A stretch of 34,278 nucleotides of DNA from NCBI GenBank assembly GCA_023261135.1, contig JALRJP010000004.1, positions 1 to 34,278 on the forward strand, in the 5' to 3' direction. This document shows positions 8,286 through 14,839 of the stretch, piece after piece. The notes under the pieces are model-generated. The model saw only the letters and a list, made by a program, of their open reading frames with translations, did no database searches and was not told the origin of the DNA. The DNA comes from Burkholderiaceae bacterium (GTDB lineage Bacteria; Pseudomonadota; Gammaproteobacteria; Burkholderiales; Burkholderiaceae_A). How positions within the stretch are numbered: position 1 is the stretch's first letter; each line of letters starts with the position of its first letter. A program made the translations under genes and the position numbers.

Positions 8286-8363
8286 AGTGTCTTTCAGTAG
8301 GAAGTAAAAACAGAGCTTAATAATAAGCTGGCTTGGTATGACTCATGGCACACTGAGACAATA

Positions 8364-9281
8364 ATGACTGCTGTTTTCGTCCATCCTCAGTTCGATCCTA
8401 TCGCTATCAGCCTTGGACCTTTGGCCCTTCACTGGTATGGCTTGATGTACCTGCTGGCTTTCGTCTCCTTTTACTTGCTGGGCCGCCTGCAAATTCAGCG
8501 GGACAGACAAGCCTCGGGTATGACCATGCGTGACTTGGAAGATATGTTGGTCTACGGCGTTCTTGGTGTCGTGATTGGGGGACGACTTGGTTATGTCTTT
8601 TTTTATCAACCTGGTTATTTCTTCGACCATCCTTTAGAGGCACTGGCGCTTTGGCAGGGAGGTATGGCCTTTCATGGGGGCTTGATGGGCGTGATTTTTG
8701 CCATGCTTCTTTTCTCGGCGCGAAGGGTGCACCTGGGTCAGCCGGTAATGCTCAATGACGAGGGAAGTCCCGTTATTAAGCGCAAGCTCTCTTTCGGTCA
8801 AAGATTCTGGGCGCTTGCTGACTTCGTTGCTCCCCTGGTGCCTCTTGGCCTTGCCTTTGGGCGGCTTGGTAATTTCATAAACGGGGAGCTCTGGGGTCGT
8901 CCGACCGATCCCAATGTCATTCCATGGGCAATGATTTTTCCGCAGTCTGGTTCGGACCTTGCCCGCCACCCCTCGCAGATCTACCAGCTTCTTGGAGAAG
9001 GCCTCCTTTTGTTTGCCTTGCTCTTTATCCTTAGCCTTAAGCCGCAAAAACGAGGGGTCCTTGCAAGTGGCTTTTTGTTGGGCTACGGCGTTTTTCGATT
9101 CCTTGCCGAGTTTGGTCGAGAACCGGATGCCTTTCTTGGCCTGTTAGCCGTGCTCGAGCCATTAGGCCTTGAGGCGAGCCTGTCCATGGGCCAGTGGCTA
9201 TGCATCCCCATGATGATTCTTGGCTGTCTGAGCCTCTACGTTGCCACGCGTTCAACGCCGTCCGAGCCCACGACTCGGTAG
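8364..9281 (+). CDS. lgt: Phosphatidylglycerol--prolipoprotein diacylglyceryl transferase
   Basis: A 305-residue polytopic inner-membrane enzyme. Lgt transfers diacylglycerol from phosphatidylglycerol to the lipobox cysteine of prolipoproteins, the first step of lipoprotein maturation. The hallmark sequences are [12 protein letters not shown] and [20 protein letters not shown], the Lgt signature. Hydrophobic segments cover the N-terminus ([15 protein letters not shown]) and the C-terminal helices. The loop [20 protein letters not shown] is longer than usual but the overall length is near the family's upper range. BamE, encoded in this window, is a predicted lipoprotein and so a likely client. 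A stem-loop with a T-run follows the gene. Confidence 0.95.
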   Translation: MTAVFVHPQFDPIAISLGPLALHWYGLMYLLAFVSFYLLGRLQIQRDRQASGMTMRDLEDMLVYGVLGVVIGGRLGYVFFYQPGYFFDHPLEALALWQGGMAFHGGLMGVIFAMLLFSARRVHLGQPVMLNDEGSPVIKRKLSFGQRFWALADFVAPLVPLGLAFGRLGNFINGELWGRPTDPNVIPWAMIFPQSGSDLARHPSQIYQLLGEGLLLFALLFILSLKPQKRGVLASGFLLGYGVFRFLAEFGREPDAFLGLLAVLEPLGLEASLSMGQWLCIPMMILGCLSLYVATRSTPSEPTTR

Positions 9282-9302
9282 GCTGGGCTGGTATTTCTAA
9301 GC

Positions 9303-9325
9303 CTCTAATTATTAGAGACTTTTTT
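9303..9325 (+). terminator. Intrinsic terminator after lgt
   Basis: A 6-bp stem CTCTAA / TTAGAG with a TTA loop (9303-9317), followed by AC and then TTTTTT (9320-9325), starts 21 bases after the lgt stop. The stem is AT-rich and short, so efficiency is uncertain, but the T-run and position fit. Confidence 0.6.
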
Positions 9326-9376
9326 GGTCCTTACCCGGCTTGTGTGACCAGGGGCAGGGAATATACCGACTGCGGA

Positions 9377-9416
9377 ATATAGAGGTTCTCGTTAATCTCT
9401 CTCGGGTCTATATAAA
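9377..9416 (+). promoter_or_regulatory. Candidate promoter/operator of the malonate cluster
   Basis: A perfect 7-bp inverted repeat, ATATAGA (9377-9383) and TCTATAT (9407-9413), brackets 23 bases. The right arm overlaps a -10-like TATAAA/TATATA (9409-9416), 25 bases before the malonyl-CoA decarboxylase ATG. No good -35 is visible. A repressor or activator dyad overlapping a promoter is plausible; the regulator is unknown and no regulatory gene is adjacent. Confidence 0.4.
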
Positions 9417-9440
9417 TCACCATTCATAGGTTCTAGGGAG

Positions 9441-10751
9441 ATGTTCGAGAGGTTCCGTTCCGGCCGCAGTCAAGGTCAAAACGAGCGCGCGCTCAAGGCC
9501 TTGCTGTCCAGTTGCGATCGTCTTATCAGCGAGGCTGGTGAGTCTGTCGGGCTTGAGATTGCTCGACAGATATTTCAAGCCTATGCCGACCTAAACCCGG
9601 AACTTAAAACGGAGTTTTTTAAGGCCATTGCGTCGGGTTTTAACCCCGACCCTGTTGCTGTTGAACAGGCGGCGAAACGCTATGCGCAGTCGCAAGACCC
9701 CACCGACCTTATTGCGATGGTCGATGCGGCACATCCCCCTCGTCAGGAATTGTTTCGTCGACTGAATCGTGTTCCCGAGGGCTGTGCAGCGCTTGTGAAG
9801 ATGCGCGAGGCTTTGTTGCAGAGCCTCGTCAAAGAGCGTGGCCTTAAGGCAGTGGACTCCGACCTAGAACATCTCTTAGCCTCTTGGTTTAACCCTGGCT
9901 TTTTAAGGCTTGAGCGAATCAGTTGGGAGTCGCCGGCCGGTCTGCTTGAGCAAATTATTCAACACGAGGCGGTCCATGAAATTGATGGATGGGGTGATTT
10001 GCGGCGGCGACTTGAGCCCGATCGACGTTTGTTTGCGTTCTTCCATCCCGCCCTACCGAAGGAGCCGCTTATTTTTGTTGAGGTGGCGTTGCTTCATGAA
10101 ATTCCAGGGTCCATTGCGCCCTTGCTCGATCGTAAATCAATGCCAGAACCCTCTACCAAGCCCTACAAGGTTGCAGCGTTTTACTCCATTTCAAACTGCC
10201 AGCCCGGCCTCAAAGGTGTGCATCTCGGCAATTTTCTTATTAAGCAAGTGGCGGAGGCCTTGAAGGCGGAGTTCCCTGACATCCGTCAGTTCTGCACCCT
10301 TTCTCCTGTGCCCGGATTCGTCCGTTGGCTACTCGCCAACGAGCCTTTCGACAGAGAAGCCTTCGCTGAAAAAGTATGGCTTCGTCTTGAAGATCGTCGC
10401 AGGCAGGTCATGGCGCGCGCGCAGTCTATGTCGGCTGCCTCCGATTTTGCTCGCCTTGCTCAGGACGAAGACTTGCGGCCTAGTATCTTGTCGCTTGCGG
10501 CAGCATTTCTAGGGCATGTCTCTGCCTCTGCGCGTCGGGCGGATCCGGTGGCACGTTTTCATTTGCATAACGGTGCCCGTCTTGAGCGAATTAACGACCA
10601 GGCCGATCTCTCGGTGAAGGGCCTCAAGCAGTCTTTAGGGCTCATGGTTAACTATCTCTACGACCTTCCTACTATCGAGCAAAATCACGACGCCTTTCTT
10701 CGTGGGGAGATTATTCGTTCTAAGTCCGTGGCTGACCTGATCACCCGATGA
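9441..10751 (+). CDS. matA: Malonyl-CoA decarboxylase
   Basis: A 436-residue MCD-family protein, which decarboxylates malonyl-CoA to acetyl-CoA and CO2. It has the family layout: a helical N-terminal domain and a GNAT-like catalytic domain. FCTLSPVPGFVRWL (about 283-296) contains the conserved catalytic serine region, and FHLHNGARLERIN (about 372-384) the conserved histidine. The ATG at 9441 follows AGGGAG. The stop overlaps the start of the next gene by 4 bases (ATGA), so translation is coupled. With matB downstream it forms a route from free malonate to acetyl-CoA. Some MCDs also accept methylmalonyl-CoA; that is not shown here. Confidence 0.92.
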   Translation: MFERFRSGRSQGQNERALKALLSSCDRLISEAGESVGLEIARQIFQAYADLNPELKTEFFKAIASGFNPDPVAVEQAAKRYAQSQDPTDLIAMVDAAHPPRQELFRRLNRVPEGCAALVKMREALLQSLVKERGLKAVDSDLEHLLASWFNPGFLRLERISWESPAGLLEQIIQHEAVHEIDGWGDLRRRLEPDRRLFAFFHPALPKEPLIFVEVALLHEIPGSIAPLLDRKSMPEPSTKPYKVAAFYSISNCQPGLKGVHLGNFLIKQVAEALKAEFPDIRQFCTLSPVPGFVRWLLANEPFDREAFAEKVWLRLEDRRRQVMARAQSMSAASDFARLAQDEDLRPSILSLAAAFLGHVSASARRADPVARFHLHNGARLERINDQADLSVKGLKQSLGLMVNYLYDLPTIEQNHDAFLRGEIIRSKSVADLITR

Positions 10752-11602
10752 ATGACCGACAATCTTCCCCGAGTCAGCCAAGCGTAGGTCGAGATTCGTC
10801 CGAGCCTAACGCGGGCCGCGTCTGGTGCAGTCGCACGGCGGCTGGGGATGTTGCCACCGTTTGGCTCTCGCATCCGGGTCGGCTGAATGCGCTATCGGCA
10901 GGTATGTGGAAGGCCTTGGCAGAGATTTTTACTGAGCTCGCCGCCGAAGAGCTCTTGCGTGCAGCTGTTATTCGTGGTGAAGGTGGTGCATTTGCCTCCG
11001 GGGCAGATATTACCGAATTCGCGCAGCTGCATAGCAGCCGTGACCAGGTGCGCCACTACCACGACACAATTCTTGGTGATGGGCTGCGCGCTGTCCTTAA
11101 CTGCCCTGTGCCTGTCATTGCGGCCATAGACGGCCCTTGTGTAGGCGGGGGGCTAGAAATTGCCTCTGCCTGTGACTTGCGTATCGCGAGTCGCCGGTCA
11201 AGCTTTGGCGTGCCGATCGGTCGGCTTGGTTTTCCCATTGCACCTATTGAAGCCGCCTGCGTCGTGGAGCTTATTGGCCGCGCCAACGCTCTAGAACTTT
11301 TACTCGAGGGACGTATTTGGACCTCTGACGAGGCCTATGCGAAGGGCCTAATTAACCGACTGGTGGACGACAACGACTGGGAGCGTGAGCTTGAGGCAAC
11401 CCTTCAACGCGTCTGTAGTTGCGCTCCCCATGCCTCGCGTCGAAGCAAATGGATTATTCGGCAATTAACCACCATTGATGATCGTCAGAAACTCTCTCAG
11501 GGTCAGCGGGAGGCCTGTTGGGACTTTGCTGACACGAGGGATTATGCTAAAGGCTTGGATGCATTTTTAACCAAGACACGACCTCAGTTCAAGAACGACT
11601 AG
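10748..11602 (+). CDS. Crotonase-fold (enoyl-CoA hydratase/isomerase family) protein
   Basis: A 284-residue member of the crotonase superfamily. The oxyanion-hole loops are present: SGADI (84-88) and DGPCVGGGLEIASACDLRIA (128-147). Glu137 matches the first catalytic glutamate of classical crotonase (Glu144 in the rat enzyme). The second (Glu164 in rat, within a PE pair) is replaced: the protein reads FGVPIGRLG, with Ile157 there. It is therefore probably not a standard enoyl-CoA hydratase; superfamily relatives include (methyl)malonyl-CoA decarboxylases and isomerases. It starts inside the malonyl-CoA decarboxylase stop codon and lies 69 bases before matB, so a role with malonyl-type thioesters is suggested by context only. 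Confidence 0.85.
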   Translation: MNDRQSSPSQPSVGRDSSEPNAGRVWCSRTAAGDVATVWLSHPGRLNALSAGMWKALAEIFTELAAEELLRAAVIRGEGGAFASGADITEFAQLHSSRDQVRHYHDTILGDGLRAVLNCPVPVIAAIDGPCVGGGLEIASACDLRIASRRSSFGVPIGRLGFPIAPIEAACVVELIGRANALELLLEGRIWTSDEAYAKGLINRLVDDNDWERELEATLQRVCSCAPHASRRSKWIIRQLTTIDDRQKLSQGQREACWDFADTRDYAKGLDAFLTKTRPQFKND

Positions 11603-11671
11603 ATTCGTTAGAGTTTCGTCTGCTCCTGCAACGGCAGGGTCTGTGGCCTTGGGTCTTTTTGAGTGGAAGTT

Positions 11672-13306
11672 ATGACAACAAGCCCCCAAGCTTTTTCTGA
11701 TAGTCGTTCGACGGTCTCGGCCGAAATCAAGCAGCTTCTTCAAGCGCGCTCCTCTGCCCAGGGCTTGAAGAATCTGTACACCGAGTTGATGCGCAAGGCT
11801 AACCCCCAAAAAATTGCCATTCGCACACTTCAAGGGCTGAATTACAGTTATCACGATCTTGCCGCGGCAAGCGCCCGTATGGCTCACTACATTGCCTCGC
11901 TGGGGCTTAAGCAAGGCAGCCGGGTGGCTGCCCGGGTTGAGAAGTCTCCTGAGGCTCTTATGCTTTACTTGGCCTGTCTTCGTTCAGGGATGGTCTTTCT
12001 GCCCTTAAATACGGGCTATCAGTCCGAGGAGCTGCGATATTTTTTCAACGATGCCAAGCCGGGGTTAGTGGTCTGTGATCCATCTGCACTTAGCTGGATT
12101 AAGCCTCTGGCCGAGGCCTCGGGATGCTCTTATGTTGAGACCTTAGGCAGCGATATCACCGGTAGTCTGCTTGATAAATCAGCCCCTTTCGCCGATGACT
12201 TTTCAACCATAGCCTGTGGTCCTGATGCGCTTGCAGCTATTCTTTATACCTCCGGCACCACGGGGCGTAGCAAGGGGGCCATGCTTACCCATGCAAACCT
12301 CGCTTCCAATGCGCTTGTTCTTCATCATGCGTGGCGTTGGCAAGAAGACGACGTCCTGATTCATGCCTTACCTATCTTTCATGTGCATGGACTTTTTGTG
12401 GCTATTCATGGTGCCCTATGGGCAGGTGCTCAGATGGTCTGGATGTCGAAGTTCGATCCGGCCGCAGTCATTAAGGAGGCTGCAACGGCCACAGTCCTTA
12501 TGGGTGTGCCTACCTTCTATGTGCGTCTGGTTGAGTCGGGGCTGCTTAGCGCTAAGGGTGTCAAGAACATGAGGCTCTTTATTTCAGGCTCGGCCCCCTT
12601 GTTAGCCGAAACGCATCAAGCCTTCACGAAGCTCACCGGACACGCCATCCTTGAGCGCTACGGTATGTCGGAGACCGTCATGTTGACCTCAAACCCCTAC
12701 GACGGCGATCGGCGAGCGGGAACGGTAGGCTTCGCGTTGCCCTCGGTCGAACTGCGTCTTGTCGATGACCAAGGTCATTCCATTTCCGTAACGCCGGGTC
12801 AGGAGTCTGCAATTGGAGGAGTTCAGGTAAGGGGACCGAATGTTTTTGTTGGCTACTGGAATATGCCAGAGAAGACTAAAGAAGAGTTTGCGCCAGGGGG
12901 GTGGTTTAAGACCGGGGATATGGGACAGTTTGCGGCCGATGGCTATTTAGTGCTTGTGGGTCGAAGTAAAGACCTCATCATTTCGGGCGGCTACAACGTT
13001 TACCCCAAAGAAATTGAGCTCCTGCTCGATGACCAACCTGAGGTGTATGAGTCCGCCGTTATTGGGCTCTCTCATCCCGATTTCGGTGAGGCGGTGGCGG
13101 CGGTTGTCGTTCCAGATCCCCCAGAGTCGGCAGTCAAAATGGGCAGTCAAGATGAAGCGCAGTTGCTCTCGCGGCTTCGATCGATGATTGCAAGCTTTAA
13201 GCTGCCCAAACGCCTCTTTTTCTTGCAGGAGTTACCTCGCAACGCCATGGGTAAGGTTCAAAAAAACCTATTGCGTGAGCAGTTTTCTTCCACGTTCAAG
13301 AGTTAA
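11672..13306 (+). CDS. matB: Malonyl-CoA synthetase (MatB-type AMP-forming ligase)
   Basis: An ANL-superfamily acyl-CoA synthetase of 544 residues. The phosphate-binding loop LYTSGTTGRSKGAMLTHANL, the ALPIFHVHGLF segment, ERYGMSETVMLTSNPYDGD, GWFKTGDMG, the hinge GRSKDLIISGGYNVYPKEIE and the C-terminal lysine in NAMGKVQKNLL are all visible. The ERYGMSE motif followed by NPYDGDRRAGTVG is typical of MatB, which makes malonyl-CoA (and often methylmalonyl-CoA) from the free diacid. Proximity to malonyl-CoA decarboxylase supports this. ATG at 11672 is preferred over an in-frame GTG at 11663. No malonate carrier is encoded in the operon; a TSUP permease lies convergent just downstream. Confidence 0.9.
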   Translation: MTTSPQAFSDSRSTVSAEIKQLLQARSSAQGLKNLYTELMRKANPQKIAIRTLQGLNYSYHDLAAASARMAHYIASLGLKQGSRVAARVEKSPEALMLYLACLRSGMVFLPLNTGYQSEELRYFFNDAKPGLVVCDPSALSWIKPLAEASGCSYVETLGSDITGSLLDKSAPFADDFSTIACGPDALAAILYTSGTTGRSKGAMLTHANLASNALVLHHAWRWQEDDVLIHALPIFHVHGLFVAIHGALWAGAQMVWMSKFDPAAVIKEAATATVLMGVPTFYVRLVESGLLSAKGVKNMRLFISGSAPLLAETHQAFTKLTGHAILERYGMSETVMLTSNPYDGDRRAGTVGFALPSVELRLVDDQGHSISVTPGQESAIGGVQVRGPNVFVGYWNMPEKTKEEFAPGGWFKTGDMGQFAADGYLVLVGRSKDLIISGGYNVYPKEIELLLDDQPEVYESAVIGLSHPDFGEAVAAVVVPDPPESAVKMGSQDEAQLLSRLRSMIASFKLPKRLFFLQELPRNAMGKVQKNLLREQFSSTFKS

Positions 13307-13389
13307 CCCCGAGCATACGGGCTGGTAGGCTATGAAAGCCTCTGGCATTCTCTTGCTCTAGAAACCCTGGGGGTCGCGTGTTGGCATAG

Positions 13390-14196
13390 CTAAAAGGCTC
13401 TTGTAAACATGTAGGTTGCAAGAAAAAACAAGAAATAGGCAAACAGTCGACGAAGAGAGTCGACATTGAGTGTGTGCGCAACTTTTGCTCCGAAGGGCGC
13501 TGTTGAACCGGCGCCAATCACTAAAATAATAAGGGCGGGCAAATAAATGTAGCCAATGGAGCCACCTGGCAGGCCGGTTACATCCCATCCGCTAATCGCA
13601 TACCCAATAAGGCCACCAAGTGCAATGGGAAACCCCATGCCTGCAGAGATACCAAGCGCTGTATGCAGTTTTACATTGCACCAGGTTAAGAAGGGAACTG
13701 TGATGAAACCCCCGCCTGCACCTAAGAGTGCACTCATGAAGCCAATGCCCGAGCCCACTAGTCCAAGACCTCGCGGAGATGGCGTCTCTCGACCCGGCTT
13801 GGGTTTCTTGCCACGCAACATCGATAGGGCGGAGTAGCCGACAAAGGCCGCGAATAACGCAGCAAGCACAGTACCTTTGAGCATACCCGCAAAGTTTGCC
13901 CCTACGAAAGTCCCAAGGAATGCGCCAAGTCCCATGGGCTTCAGGATGGCCATGTCGACCGCGCCCCTCTTGAAGTGCGCGCGCGTGCTCGAGAGCGAAG
14001 TAAATAAAATGGTGGTGAGCGAGGTCGCAATGGCGACCTTAATCGCAAGGTCGACCTCAACCCCTTGGCTAGAGAAAAGCATGGTCATGAAGGGGACCAT
14101 GGACATGCCACCGCCAATCCCCAGCAGGCCCGCAAGAAATCCCGTTGCAGCACCAAGCACGACAAGAGAAAAAACGGTCAGAAGATCCAAGTCCAT
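13390..14196 (-). CDS. TSUP (TauE/SafE) family membrane transporter
   Basis: A 268-residue, mostly hydrophobic protein with two related halves, each with a glycine-rich GxLGxGGG motif: GFLAGLLGIGGGMSMVPFM near the N-terminus and FMSALLGAGGGFITVPFL at about residue 155. This duplication defines the TSUP family of anion carriers, whose known substrates include sulfite, sulfoacetate and other small organic anions. It starts 25 bases after zapA on the same strand and may be read from that promoter. Its 3' end faces matB across 83 bases. Substrate unknown; malonate is a guess from position only. Confidence 0.87.
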   Translation of the reverse strand: MDLDLLTVFSLVVLGAATGFLAGLLGIGGGMSMVPFMTMLFSSQGVEVDLAIKVAIATSLTTILFTSLSSTRAHFKRGAVDMAILKPMGLGAFLGTFVGANFAGMLKGTVLAALFAAFVGYSALSMLRGKKPKPGRETPSPRGLGLVGSGIGFMSALLGAGGGFITVPFLTWCNVKLHTALGISAGMGFPIALGGLIGYAISGWDVTGLPGGSIGYIYLPALIILVIGAGSTAPFGAKVAHTLNVDSLRRLFAYFLFFLATYMFTRAF

Positions 14197-14221
14197 AAGT
14201 CGATGCGCCAGCTCGAGCCAA

Positions 14222-14548
14222 CTAGTCGAAGAGCTTTTCTTGGGGGGCCAGCGCCTCTTCAGTTATATCGATTAGGGATTGAATTCGAGACTTCAGTTCG
14301 CTGTCAGAAAGTCCGCCCGACTTTCCGCCAACCAGGAGTTCACGGGCAAGGGTAAGCGCAACCATGACTGCAATGCGGTCAGTTCCAGTGAGTCGACTGT
14401 TCTGCTTAATCTGTCGCATGCGGGTGTCGACAAGGCCTACGCACTCAAGCAGCAGCGGTTTTTCATCGGGCTCGCAGGCCAGCCTATAGGGTCGGTCCAT
14501 GATCTGGACTTCGATTTCGTGTTGCTTGGGGGTTCGGCTTGTTGGCAA
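14222..14548 (-). CDS. zapA: Cell division protein ZapA
   Basis: A 108-residue ZapA, a cytoplasmic protein that bundles FtsZ filaments at the division ring. The N-terminal beta region EVQIMDRPYRLAC and the helical region with TDRIAVMVALTLARELL fit the family. The only start that keeps the full N-terminal strand is TTG at 14548, with an AAGAG motif 7 bases upstream; ATG at residue 17 would remove part of the conserved domain. It follows a small coiled-coil gene by 44 bases. In many proteobacteria 6S RNA (ssrS) lies after zapA; here only 25 bases separate zapA from the TSUP gene, so ssrS is not at this site. Confidence 0.9.
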   Translation of the reverse strand: MPTSRTPKQHEIEVQIMDRPYRLACEPDEKPLLLECVGLVDTRMRQIKQNSRLTGTDRIAVMVALTLARELLVGGKSGGLSDSELKSRIQSLIDITEEALAPQEKLFD

Positions 14549-14592
14549 GTGTGACTCTTAAAGGTTGGGCTTGAAGGAGGATGAGCGTTTCT

Positions 14593-14781
14593 TCAGGCCT
14601 TGGTTTTAAGAAGGCCCTCGAGGCGCTCGCTTGCCTGGTCGATACGAGACTGAAGTCGACGGTTTTGCTCCTGCGAGGACAGCAAGGATTCACGCAGTTT
14701 CTTGTTCTCGGCTCGAAGACGTTGCAGCGTTGTTGAAACACTGGTTATACGGTCTTGCAGCAGATCAAGTTCTTTAATCAT
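14593..14781 (-). CDS. Small coiled-coil protein upstream of zapA (ZapB-like/TIGR02449 type)
   Basis: A 62-residue, almost wholly helical protein. MIKELDLLQDRITSVSTTLQ begins a heptad pattern that continues through LRAENKKLRESLLSSQEQNRRLQSRI, ending in a basic tail. The frame is open further upstream to 14940, but the ATG at 14781 matches the start of the coiled coil and avoids overlap with divergent dsbD. Small coiled-coil proteins encoded beside zapA are common in beta- and gammaproteobacteria and resemble ZapB, an FtsZ-ring stabiliser. Role in division is inferred from position and shape. Confidence 0.75.
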   Translation of the reverse strand: MIKELDLLQDRITSVSTTLQRLRAENKKLRESLLSSQEQNRRLQSRIDQASERLEGLLKTKA

Positions 14782-14839
14782 GGTTAAGATGGTATCAATT
14801 TGTCGTGCCCGATTAGATAGATAACTTAATTTTCTTCGA

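Noticed and set aside
14197-14221. Possible 6S RNA (ssrS) after zapA
   Set aside because: Only 25 bases separate zapA from the next start codon, far too short for the roughly 180-base RNA.
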